A stretch of 50,231 bases of DNA. Origin: a bacterium HR30 (GTDB taxonomy: Bacteria > Desulfobacterota > Binatia > HRBIN30). A program made the position numbers and the translations under genes. The notes under the pieces are model-generated. The model did not search any database and was not told where the DNA came from. It saw nothing but the letters and a program-made list of their open reading frames with translations. Below, in pieces: positions 35,689-43,605 of the stretch. The DNA is taken from positions 1-50,231 of the forward strand of contig BEIG01000010.1 in the NCBI GenBank assembly GCA_002898795.1, in the 5' to 3' direction. The number at the start of each line of letters is the position of its first letter. Position 1 is the first letter of the stretch.

Positions 35689-36668
35689 GAGCGGACACGC
35701 AGGACCACTTTGCCAAAATGCTGGCTCGACTGAACTCGGCGGTGGGCTTCTGCCACTTGCTCCAGCAGGTACACGGTGTCGATGACCGGGCGAATGCGCC
35801 CGGCCTCCAGATCGGCACCGAACTGCTCGCGGAATGCCGCGACGATCTTCGCTTTGTCCTCGCTGGAACGTGTACGCAGCGTCGACCCAATGATACTGAG
35901 GCGCCGTGTGAGCAGTGGGGCGAGGTTCAGCTCCGCTCTCGTACCGCCCATGAGGCCAATGACGACCAGTCGGCCGTCACTCGCAAGGCACTGTAAGTTG
36001 CCTTCGAGATACTTTGCTCCGATGTGGTCCAGCACCACGTGCACTCCTTGCCCCTGCGTAGCTTCGCGGACCACCTCGGCAAAATTTGCCGCCCGATAAT
36101 TGATGGCGACATCTGCACCATGTTCGCGGCAGCGGCGACACTTTGCGTCGTCACCGGCGGTGACAAACACCTGCACGGCACGGAGCTTCAGCAAGGTGGT
36201 CGCCGCTGTGCCAACTCCGCTGCCACCGCCGTGCACCAGTGCCTTGCCTCCATGGGGCACCTGGCCCAGTAAGAAAAGATTCAGGAACGCCGTAAGAAAG
36301 ACCTCCGGAAAGGCCCCGGCCTCTTCCCAGGAGAGGCAAGGTGGAACCGGCAGCACGCTGCCGTGATGGACCACGGCTTCTTCGGCGTAGCCGCCGCCGG
36401 CAAGTAACGCCATGGCACGGTCGCCTACGTTCCAGCCACGCACATTGGCGCCGACCTCCACCACTTCCCCGGCGCACTCGAGGCCAAGAATAGGCGAGGC
36501 GCCTGGAGGAGGTGGATACAGCCCTTGCCGCTGCAAGAGGTCGGCGCGGTTGACCGAAGTCGCAAAGACACGAATCCGCAGGTCGTCGGGCCCAAGCTCC
36601 GGGGTCGGCACTTCTGCAATGCGAAGCACTTCTTCGCCTCCGGGACGCTCACACACAACGGCTTTCAT
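35685..36668 (-). CDS. NAD(P)H:quinone oxidoreductase-like, zinc-independent MDR family (PIG3-type)
   Basis: A medium-chain dehydrogenase/reductase of 327 aa. MKAVVCERPGGEEVLRIAEVP and SVNRADLLQRQGLYPPPPGAS are the PIG3/TIGR02824-type opening. GLECAGEVVEVG lacks the GHE zinc motif. The nucleotide-binding loop is LVHGGGSGVGTAATTLLK. It reduces quinones or enones with NADPH in family members; the physiological substrate is unknown. The start overlaps the stop of the upstream membrane-protein gene (ATGA). Confidence 0.92.
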   Translation of the reverse strand: MKAVVCERPGGEEVLRIAEVPTPELGPDDLRIRVFATSVNRADLLQRQGLYPPPPGASPILGLECAGEVVEVGANVRGWNVGDRAMALLAGGGYAEEAVVHHGSVLPVPPCLSWEEAGAFPEVFLTAFLNLFLLGQVPHGGKALVHGGGSGVGTAATTLLKLRAVQVFVTAGDDAKCRRCREHGADVAINYRAANFAEVVREATQGQGVHVVLDHIGAKYLEGNLQCLASDGRLVVIGLMGGTRAELNLAPLLTRRLSIIGSTLRTRSSEDKAKIVAAFREQFGADLEAGRIRPVIDTVYLLEQVAEAHRRVQSSQHFGKVVLRVRS

Positions 36669-37234
36669 GGCTTTGGCTCCTCCATGGGTTCTTGCCCCGA
36701 TTCGGGTCTGCTATGCGACCGCATCAGACGTCGGCGGCGACGCTCAATGTCGCGCAGGCGTAGGTCGACGTCTTCCAAGCGCTCGAGCAACAGCGCTCGG
36801 CGTTGTTTCAATGCGTCCTCGCGCTGCTGAAGACGCACCAGCGGAGGCACCGGCCCCATCCATTTTTGTCGCAGGATTTGCTCTCCTTCGGCAATGGCGA
36901 GGGGGACAATACCCCATAACAAGGCTAACACCGCAACCATGGCGGCACGGGCCGGGCTGCGGTCGTCGCGCCCGTCGGGGAACCGCCACCAGTGTCCGAA
37001 CTGCAAATTCCAGAGTTCGGCGGCGAGTCCAATCAGTGCTGCGATCGAGAATCCTTGCAGCCACCTCGCGCGCTGAGTGTACGCTGCGAGAGCTCCCATG
37101 ATGGCTCCGTACATGACTAGGATGACCACGAGGCGTAACGCGGGGCGGCGAAACTCCCAAAGCCGAAATAGCCAGGCACCGCCTTCTACCAGTGCCCCCA
37201 AAGCAATGCCCAGAACCACGCACCGCCACAGCAT
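36665..37234 (-). CDS. Small membrane protein with C-terminal coiled coil, function unknown
   Basis: I start at ATG 37234 (MLWRCVVLGIALGALVEGGAWLF). The ORF-track start 37450 adds a Ser/Pro/Gln-rich stretch that does not look coding and would overlap the patatin leader. Three or four hydrophobic segments (VVLGIALGALVEGGAWLF, LVVILVMYGAIMGALAAY, FSIAALIGLAAELWNL, MVAVLALLWGIVPLAIA) are followed by a charged coiled-coil tail (LLERLEDVDLRLRDIERRRRRL). I do not recognise the family. It is translationally coupled to the quinone oxidoreductase. Confidence 0.65.
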   Translation of the reverse strand: MLWRCVVLGIALGALVEGGAWLFRLWEFRRPALRLVVILVMYGAIMGALAAYTQRARWLQGFSIAALIGLAAELWNLQFGHWWRFPDGRDDRSPARAAMVAVLALLWGIVPLAIAEGEQILRQKWMGPVPPLVRLQQREDALKQRRALLLERLEDVDLRLRDIERRRRRLMRSHSRPESGQEPMEEPKP

Positions 37235-37622
37235 GCGGCTTGTATCTGGCGAATCCGCCGGCCTTGTACAAGGCCGAATGGTTGTGCCGAAAGAGCTCAG
37301 ATGAGCAGGTGGGTAAAGGAAATCGGCCTGTTCTCCTGGCACCGCGGACGTCTCGTCCGCAACAGCGACCTCCGCACTAGTCGCTTGCGCTCCCAAACTA
37401 GCTTGGCTTTTCCCGCAGCCGCTTGCCGGTTGGTAGGGAGTATCGAGCATGGTCCGGCGTTCTCACCGCGGCCCAGCGATGGCCTTTGTACCGGTGGGCT
37501 GCTCCCTGTTGGCAATCCTTCTGGGTTTTGTTGCCCGCAAGGTCTACACCACCTTCTCTCTCCATGCCCCAGGGTCTTCCCTGTGCGGCATCCTCAAAAT
37601 ACGCGATAGGAGGCGAGCATTC
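37235..37622. other. Divergent region between membrane-protein and patatin genes
   Basis: These 388 bases separate the two chosen starts. Both neighbouring ORFs extend through it (to 37450 on minus and 37449 on plus), but the overlapping extensions cannot both be real. AGGAGG 9 bases before ATG 37623 favours the short patatin. The plus extension would give a hydrophobic segment (FVPVGCSLLAILLGFVA), so a membrane-anchored patatin from ATG 37479 is a minor alternative. No repeat or structured RNA is seen. Confidence 0.5.
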
Positions 37623-38876
37623 ATGGCAAACGAAAAGCCCGAGCGCATCGCGTTGGTGCTGTCTGGGGGCGGTGCCCGAGGTGCCTACGAAGCGGGCGTG
37701 CTGGCTTACTTGCTCGAGGAGCTGCCCGTGAAGTTAGGTCGGCGGGTCGACTTCCACGTGATCACGGGAACCAGCGTGGGCGCGATCCACGCGGCCTACC
37801 TGGCCGCCCATGTGCAGGATCCCGATGCAGGCCGCAGGCTTCGGCAGGTATGGTTGTCGCTTTCGTTCGAGCGGGTTTTCACCCCGCGGCGGGTGGGAGA
37901 CCTGCTCCGCGGGCCCTTGCGCTTGTTTGGTCTGGGCTCTCAGCCGGCGCCGTTGCCACCAACCCGAAGCGGCATCCCGGAACGCTTGCCGGGCCTTTTC
38001 GACACGGGATGGCTTGAAGAAATTGTTCTTGCCAACATCGATTGGGCTCGTTTGCGCGAGCGCATCGACACGGGTGAGTTGCATGCCCTCGCGCTCACCG
38101 CGACCGAGATCGCCACTGGCCGCTCCGTCGTATTTGTCGATTCTCGCGAGGCGTCGCTCCCTTCGTGGCAGCACGATCCTTTCGTGATTGCGCGCCCAAC
38201 GCGGATCAGCCCAGCGCATGCCCTGGCTTCGGCCGCGATCCCGTTGTTTTTCCCGGCCTTGCGCATCGATCGTGCGTACTACTGCGACGGCGGGTTGCGC
38301 CTGAATACGCCGCTGGCGCCAGCACTGAGGTTGGGTGCACAGCGCGTGCTCGTTGTGAGCCTCAGACATGTGAGGAGCCCGGCCGAGGAAGACCGACTCG
38401 CGCGAAAACGGGAGGCTGCTTACAACAGTCTCACTTACCTGGGAGGCAAGGCACTGAACGCATTGCTCATGGATCGCGTGGAGCAGGACTTGGAACGCCT
38501 GCGGGCCCTCAACGCCCTGTTCGAAATCGGGAGGAAGCTTTGCGGTCGCGACTTCCTGGAGCGCGTAAACGCCGAGCTGAAAGCGACCAAAGGCCGGGAG
38601 TATCGTATCGTGCGGGACTGTGTCATCCGCCCCTCGCGTGACCTCGGTGAAGTTGCCCAGGAGTGTTTGCGGCACCGCTGGCGTAGCGCTTCGCTGCGGG
38701 AATGGCTGAGCCGGAATCTCGCCTGGGCAGTCACTCGCGGAACGATTACCGAGGCAGACCTCCTCTCGTACATTTATTTCGATTCTTGTTACGCAGCCCA
38801 CCTCATCGAGCTTGGTTGGAATGACGCTGCACAAGCACACGCGGAGCTGCTGCGGTTTTTTGGCGCGGAGGAGTGA
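37623..38876 (+). CDS. Patatin-like phospholipase
   Basis: ATG 37623 is preceded by AGGAGG with 9-base spacing. The 417 aa protein has the patatin oxyanion motif SGGGARGAYEAG, the nucleophile elbow GTSVG and the catalytic Asp in YYCDGGLRLNTPL, so the Ser-Asp dyad is intact. The C-terminal 180 residues (LARKREAAYNSLTYLGGKALNALLMDR, then a DLLSYIYFDSCYAAHLIELGW end) are a helical extension seen in larger bacterial patatins. It should hydrolyse acyl esters of phospholipids or neutral lipids. No signal peptide in this start, so cytoplasmic or membrane-associated. Confidence 0.9.
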   Translation: MANEKPERIALVLSGGGARGAYEAGVLAYLLEELPVKLGRRVDFHVITGTSVGAIHAAYLAAHVQDPDAGRRLRQVWLSLSFERVFTPRRVGDLLRGPLRLFGLGSQPAPLPPTRSGIPERLPGLFDTGWLEEIVLANIDWARLRERIDTGELHALALTATEIATGRSVVFVDSREASLPSWQHDPFVIARPTRISPAHALASAAIPLFFPALRIDRAYYCDGGLRLNTPLAPALRLGAQRVLVVSLRHVRSPAEEDRLARKREAAYNSLTYLGGKALNALLMDRVEQDLERLRALNALFEIGRKLCGRDFLERVNAELKATKGREYRIVRDCVIRPSRDLGEVAQECLRHRWRSASLREWLSRNLAWAVTRGTITEADLLSYIYFDSCYAAHLIELGWNDAAQAHAELLRFFGAEE

Positions 38877-38928
38877 GGCATCGGCTGGCTGTGCTACCCG
38901 CCCGAACCGAGCCAGGAGAGCAAGCGGC

Positions 38929-38963
38929 GCCCTCTGCCTTGCTCGGCAGCGCAAGGCAAGGGC
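38929..38963 (+). terminator. Strong hairpin after the patatin gene
   Basis: GCCCT-CT-GCCTTG pairs with CAAGGC-A-AGGGC: 11 base pairs with a small internal loop and a 10-base apical loop, about 50 bases after the patatin stop. It lacks a T tract. It may end patatin transcription before the acyl-CoA dehydrogenase pair. Nothing else is seen in the 226-base gap. Confidence 0.4.
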
Positions 38964-39102
38964 AGGCATCGTCGAATGCGACGTTCCCAGCTTAACGAAT
39001 GGAGAAGCAGTACTTTGCTGCCGATGAGACTGTGGCCTGGTGATTGTTGCGCACGATTAAGGGCTGCCCCGTGGTACAGGAAGTGCAACAACGTTTGTTG
39101 CT

Positions 39103-40215
39103 ATGGCCGCGATCCGGCAGTTCCCGGCCGACATTTCTCGCGCAGCCCAATTCTCGGTCTTGGGCACCACGAAAGGGCCGTTTGGCGAAGAGGTTCGTGA
39201 TCTCGCTGGGGTGGTGGCGAGCCGTTTACTCTCGCGTTGGAATGGCACCGTGGACAAGAACCCGCCGAACCTGGATTTGGTTCGGGACTTCGATGAAGAA
39301 TGTACCCGTGCAGGTTTGGCTCAGTTGTTTTCGGAAGCATCAGATGGCGGGGAAGGTTCTGAATCCTTAGCTGCCAGCGCAATTCGAGGCTTTGCGGAAG
39401 CGGATGGGGGTATCGCGGCAATCTTTCTCGCCCGCTTAGCTGCCGTGCTGCCGTGGGTACAAGGTTCCGTAGAAGTACCTGTCGTGGACGGATGGAGCAC
39501 TGCCTGGTCGGGTGGGTCTCGGCCAGATGTGGTTTGGGCATGGGGGTGGCGGGATGGGTTGCCAATCACGGTGTGTGTTCCTGGCGAGGGTAGCGCTTGG
39601 CGGCTGCAGTTGTTGCCGGCGCAGCATCTAGGATCTGTCGAAGTCCACCAACGCATGGGCCTAAGGGCTTGTCCCTCCGCCTGGGTGCGCGTGCACCTTG
39701 GCGAACCGATGGCAAGCATCGAGGTTGGGAGGGAAACAATCGCGCGCTGGCGGAGCTTGGTTGCAGGGTGGTGGGCTGTCATTGCGCTAGCCCGAGGCCG
39801 AGCGGCTTTGAGTGAGGCTGTTCGGTACGCGAGTGTGCGGTATCAGGGTGGAGCTCTGCTGATCGAGCATCCACTGGTGCAGGAAATGCTGGGCCGTGCC
39901 TTCGAGGCGGTCGTGGCGGCCGAAGCGTTACTCACGCGGGGCTTTTCCGGCGATGCGTCAAGCTTAGCCGCGGGCACGAGTTTGGCGACGCAAGCAAGTG
40001 AGCGGGCGGCCCACACTGCACAGCAAGTGTTTGGCGGTTACGGGTACATGCGCGATTACCCGGTCGAGCGATGCTTGCGCGATGTGAAGATGGCGGCTGT
40101 TGCTGCCGGGGGCTCGGCCCGGCTCCGAGTGGCAACGGCACATGCCGTTTGTGCCGCGGAGGGAGTTCATCTCCCAGACAAAGGAGAGGGAGTTTCTTTG
40201 GGAAGCGCGGGATGA
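39103..40215 (+). CDS. Acyl-CoA dehydrogenase-like subunit lacking the catalytic glutamate
   Basis: A 370 aa ACAD-fold protein, divergent at the N-terminus. The C-terminal FAD-binding signature is intact in outline (VRYQGGALLIEHPLVQEML; QQVFGGYGYMRDYPVERCLRD). Where active enzymes read QIYEGTxxI, this one has VAAGGSARL, so the catalytic Glu is missing. The middle-domain TEPxAGSD motif is also absent, though QRMGLRACPSAWVRV retains the following strand. It sits 25 bases before an intact ACAD. Actinobacterial steroid side-chain ACADs (e.g. FadE28-FadE29) are alpha2beta2 heterotetramers with one such inactive partner, so this is probably a non-catalytic subunit. Initiation at ATG 39103 has only a weak Shine-Dalgarno sequence. 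Confidence 0.8.
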   Translation: MAAIRQFPADISRAAQFSVLGTTKGPFGEEVRDLAGVVASRLLSRWNGTVDKNPPNLDLVRDFDEECTRAGLAQLFSEASDGGEGSESLAASAIRGFAEADGGIAAIFLARLAAVLPWVQGSVEVPVVDGWSTAWSGGSRPDVVWAWGWRDGLPITVCVPGEGSAWRLQLLPAQHLGSVEVHQRMGLRACPSAWVRVHLGEPMASIEVGRETIARWRSLVAGWWAVIALARGRAALSEAVRYASVRYQGGALLIEHPLVQEMLGRAFEAVVAAEALLTRGFSGDASSLAAGTSLATQASERAAHTAQQVFGGYGYMRDYPVERCLRDVKMAAVAAGGSARLRVATAHAVCAAEGVHLPDKGEGVSLGSAG

Positions 40216-40240
40216 AGTGGCCGGCAATTAGGGTGTTCCT

Positions 40241-41524
40241 ATGGGCGCAGAAGGCTGGTCAGCAAGATTAGGAGAACGGCTATTCGAGCGATTCGAGCGC
40301 GCTCGTGAAGGGGGGCGGGCTCCACGGTACTCGGCAGCTTTGCAGCGCCTGGCGGAGCAAGTGCAAGGCTTTGCCCGCGAAGCGGAGCCGTTGGTGGTGG
40401 CGGCAGATGAGGAAGCGTCGTTAGCCCAAGGCGTGGAGATTGCGCGAGAGCTTTTGCGCCGAGCCGCGCGGGCTGGATGGCTGACCCGCTTCTTGCCTGG
40501 ATGGGTGGGAGGTCAGGCTGGGGTTGCGGCGTTACAACAGCGGGGCAGGCTGCCGATGCTGATCTTTGTCGAGGAGTTGGCGGCGGTGTCGCCGGGATTG
40601 GCCACGCTTTTGGGGGCACACTACCTCGGAGCGATGCCGATCCTGTTGTCCTTCGACTTTGCCGCGCAAAGGCGGATCCTCAGGCCGCTGTGTGCCGCTC
40701 TTCAGGCCGGTGAACCGGCCATTTGTGCGTTCGCGATCACGGAGCCAGAAGCCGGCTCTGATGTAGAGGACCCAGTGGGTGGTAAGCGTGCTCGCTTGGG
40801 TACCACCGCTCGCCGTGTCGCCGGCGGCTACGTCCTCAAAGGCCGGAAGTGTTTCATTTCCGGGGGTAACCTTGCCAGGGTGACGACCGTGTTCGCGGCG
40901 CTGGAGCCGGAGAAGAGCCTTCGGTCGTGGACCTGCTTTGCTGTGCCGATGGACACACCGGGCGTGGAGGTTGTCCGGGTGGAGGACAAGATGGGGCAGC
41001 GAGTGAGTCCGGCCGCGGAACTGTATTTTGACGAGGTTTTCGTTCCGGAAAGCTACCGCGTTGGTCCCGAGCGAGAGGGCTGGCGGATCAATCGTGCAAC
41101 CCTCGATCTCTCGCGACCATTTGTGGGGGGCATGGCCTTGGGTGCAGCACGAACGGTGCTCCACGAGGGCGTGGCGTGGGCCGCAAAGAATGGGCTGATG
41201 CACGACCGCTTTTTCCAGCACGAGATAGCGAGGTTGCTTGGCTCCTATGCGGCGGCACGTGCTCTCGTGGTACGAGCCGTTGAGGTCGTGCCCCCCATGA
41301 CCGAGCTTTCTGCGATGGCGAAGTTCGTGGCCACGGATACGGCGATGAGGATTGTGTCACAAATCATGGACTGGATGGGCGTGGAAGCCACTTTGCGCAG
41401 CTCCCGCGTGGAGCGGCTCTATCGCGACATTCGCTTAACGCAAATTTACGAGGGTACCAACGAGATCAACCGCTTGGCTGTGTTCGAGCATGGTCAGCCC
41501 CGATCGTGGGCAGACAGCTTCTAA
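40241..41524 (+). CDS. Acyl-CoA dehydrogenase, catalytic
   Basis: A 427 aa ACAD with intact motifs: AFAITEPEAGSDVE (FAD/substrate loop), KGRKCFISGG, FDEVFVPESYRVG, and the C-terminal RLYRDIRLTQIYEGTNEINRL with the catalytic Glu in YEGT. It introduces a C2-C3 double bond in an acyl-CoA and passes electrons to ETF. The N-terminal 80 residues are Arg/Ala/Glu-rich and longer than usual. It likely pairs with the preceding inactive ACAD. ETF genes are not in the window. The downstream acetoacetate-decarboxylase-family gene starts 26 bases on. Confidence 0.93.
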   Translation: MGAEGWSARLGERLFERFERAREGGRAPRYSAALQRLAEQVQGFAREAEPLVVAADEEASLAQGVEIARELLRRAARAGWLTRFLPGWVGGQAGVAALQQRGRLPMLIFVEELAAVSPGLATLLGAHYLGAMPILLSFDFAAQRRILRPLCAALQAGEPAICAFAITEPEAGSDVEDPVGGKRARLGTTARRVAGGYVLKGRKCFISGGNLARVTTVFAALEPEKSLRSWTCFAVPMDTPGVEVVRVEDKMGQRVSPAAELYFDEVFVPESYRVGPEREGWRINRATLDLSRPFVGGMALGAARTVLHEGVAWAAKNGLMHDRFFQHEIARLLGSYAAARALVVRAVEVVPPMTELSAMAKFVATDTAMRIVSQIMDWMGVEATLRSSRVERLYRDIRLTQIYEGTNEINRLAVFEHGQPRSWADSF

Positions 41525-41550
41525 GGTCCCCGAAAAAAGGAGGTTCTGCC

Positions 41551-42372
41551 ATGGGTTTAGGATTTCTTTCCGTGTCGCGAGCCGTGGTGCCGGTCAGCAC
41601 CGGTCCGATCGAGGTTCCGATCCTGTACCGTAAGGCGCGGTCGGTTCTGGCTGTGTTCCCTGTTGAAAACGCTGCTCTCGAACCCTTACTCGATCCCGTC
41701 GGCCTTGCGGCGGTGCCGATCCTTGGAGAGCGGCCCGTGGTCGTTCTTGCGTTCTTCGATTACGTGGACACCACGATCGGGCCATATCACGAGGCCGCCA
41801 CGGCAACTGTGGTCGTGCCCCGTGGGATGCCGAAGCCTCAACATCCGATGCTGGATTTGTTGTTGCCATTGCGGTGGCGCCGGCTTGGACTTTACATTTT
41901 TGATCTGCCCGTCACCACAGCAGTAGCCAACGCTGCCGGTCGAGAACTGTGGGGCTTGCCGAAATTCGTAACGGAGATTCCTTTTACGTGGGAGGGCGAA
42001 CGAGTGGAGGCTGCGGTGTGCGATCCGGGCAGTCATGAACGGATGTGCTCCCTCGTTGGCTATGCCGGCGGAGGAAGCCGAGTACCCTTGCGGTCGCTCT
42101 CTCTCTACAGTTGGTTGGGTTCCGAACTCTTGCGCACCGAAGTGGATTTGCGCGGAATGGCGCACGTGATCCGCAGCCCCGCCTTTCATCTTCATATTGG
42201 GCCGCGCTTGCACCCCATGGCTCAACGCCTGGCAAATCTTGGGTTGGACGGCGCGATGCCCGCTCTGGTGCAACTGGCGCCGTCGTTTCAAGCCCGACTG
42301 AATCTTGGCCGGCGTGTGGCCTTGGCAGGCGCTGCCGGAGCGCAAGAAAGTGTAGCGAGCCAAGCCGCGTAG
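41551..42372 (+). CDS. Acetoacetate decarboxylase family protein
   Basis: ATG 41551 follows AAAGGAGG by 7 bases (track start 41506 lies in the ACAD). The 273 aa protein has the ADC fold sequence: YHEAATATVVVP, then GRELWGLPKFVTEI containing the conserved lysine. The clostridial enzyme has a Lys-Lys pair here, the second tuning the first; this one has Lys-Phe. The single lysine may still form a Schiff base, but simple acetoacetate decarboxylation is doubtful. ADC-superfamily members also do aldolase or dehydratase chemistry. Its place behind two acyl-CoA dehydrogenases suggests work on a keto acid or CoA-derived product. Confidence 0.85.
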   Translation: MGLGFLSVSRAVVPVSTGPIEVPILYRKARSVLAVFPVENAALEPLLDPVGLAAVPILGERPVVVLAFFDYVDTTIGPYHEAATATVVVPRGMPKPQHPMLDLLLPLRWRRLGLYIFDLPVTTAVANAAGRELWGLPKFVTEIPFTWEGERVEAAVCDPGSHERMCSLVGYAGGGSRVPLRSLSLYSWLGSELLRTEVDLRGMAHVIRSPAFHLHIGPRLHPMAQRLANLGLDGAMPALVQLAPSFQARLNLGRRVALAGAAGAQESVASQAA

Positions 42373-42541
42373 TTCGTTGCCCTCAGGGGAAGTCCATAGC
42401 AGGGTCCAATTCTGCGCCCAGGATGCTGGCTTTTCGCCCTGAAAAGCAGTAGCGGGTACGTTTAAACCGATTCTGTGGTTTCGAGGTGCGTACCCCAGTG
42501 CCTGGAATTTGTGCGAACAGCAAGGAGGCGCGGAAGGTAGG

Positions 42542-43588
42542 ATGAAAGTGCTCCGTGTGGCAGGGGTCGTTGTGTTTGTTGCGGTCGCGGCCGTTGGATA
42601 CCGCATCGTAACGCGCTCCGGGATGCTCACCCGAATCGAGCCACACTTTGGTGGGAGCTGTCGAGTGGTACCTGGAGCAGTGGGCGCAGAGGACGTGACG
42701 ATCGATCGCGCCTCCATGACTGCGTTTCTCTCCGCTCAAGATCGGCGCGCGATGCGAGGCCCAAGCGGGCCGAGAGGCGAGATTTACAGCTTGGACCTAA
42801 AGGACCCGAATGCTGTACCTCGCCCACTCACGGCCGGAGTGCCTACGGACTTTCATCCGCACGGTCTTTCGCTTTGGATTGCGCCCACGGGCCAACGGCG
42901 GTTGTTTGTGATCAATCATCGGTCGGACGGAAGTCACAGCGTAGAAATTTTCGAATGGGTGGAGCCGAAGCTACAGCACGTGCAAACGGTTCGTTACCCC
43001 GAGCTCGTTTCGCCCAACGATCTCGTGGCCGTGGACGAGTCACGGTTCTACGCCACGAACGATCGCGGGATCGTAGAGCCCGGCTGGTGGCAAACCTTGG
43101 AAGTGTACTTGGCCCTGCCTTGGTCCACCGTGTCCTACTTCGACGGCCAGCGCGGCATGATGGCGATGACCGGCCTTGCGATGGCCAATGGTATCGCTCG
43201 CAGCGCCAGTGGCGATAGGATCTTCGTCGCTGAGTGTTTGGGTCGAGCAATTCATGTGATGAAGCGAGATGCCCGGTCGGGCGCACTGACGGAGCAAAGG
43301 GTGATCCGGCTTGCGGCCTGCCCTGACAACATCGAGGTCGACGAGCAGGGGCAGTTGTGGGTCGCAACCCACCCGAAACTCTTCGACTTAGTGGGGCACA
43401 GTCAAGATCCAGCGAAGCGCTCCCCCTCGCAGGTGCTCCGGATCGACCCGGAGTCGGGGAAGGTCGAAGAGGTGTACCTATCTGACGGTAACCCGCTTTC
43501 CGGGGCGAGCACGGCAGCGGTAGCCGACCGCACGATGGTTCTGGGGACGATTTTCGAGCCTCACGTACTGGTTTGCACGCTGCCATAG
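42542..43588 (+). CDS. Paraoxonase-like (PON family) calcium-dependent lactonase/arylesterase
   Basis: ATG 42542 gives a signal-anchor-like N-terminus (VLRVAGVVVFVAVAAVGYR), as PON1 also keeps its signal. The residues known in PON1 are all present in order: Glu-Asp calcium ligands (GAEDVTID), the first catalytic His (HPHGLSLW), the second (FVINHRSDG), Asn in SPNDLVAV, Asn in MANGIA and Asp-Asn in CPDNIEVD. The ends LRIDPESGKVEEVYLSDGNPLSGAS and TIFEPHVLVC close the six-bladed propeller. At 348 aa it matches PON length. Lactone hydrolysis in the periplasm is likely, with lactones from sterol breakdown or quorum signals possible. It is 169 bases after the ADC-family gene. Confidence 0.9.
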   Translation: MKVLRVAGVVVFVAVAAVGYRIVTRSGMLTRIEPHFGGSCRVVPGAVGAEDVTIDRASMTAFLSAQDRRAMRGPSGPRGEIYSLDLKDPNAVPRPLTAGVPTDFHPHGLSLWIAPTGQRRLFVINHRSDGSHSVEIFEWVEPKLQHVQTVRYPELVSPNDLVAVDESRFYATNDRGIVEPGWWQTLEVYLALPWSTVSYFDGQRGMMAMTGLAMANGIARSASGDRIFVAECLGRAIHVMKRDARSGALTEQRVIRLAACPDNIEVDEQGQLWVATHPKLFDLVGHSQDPAKRSPSQVLRIDPESGKVEEVYLSDGNPLSGASTAAVADRTMVLGTIFEPHVLVCTLP

Positions 43589-43605
43589 GTGGCGATCCGT
43601 CGGAC

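Noticed and set aside
36800-37450. N-terminal extension of the minus membrane protein to 37450
   Set aside because: The added 72 residues are low-complexity, precede the first membrane helix and overlap the patatin leader.
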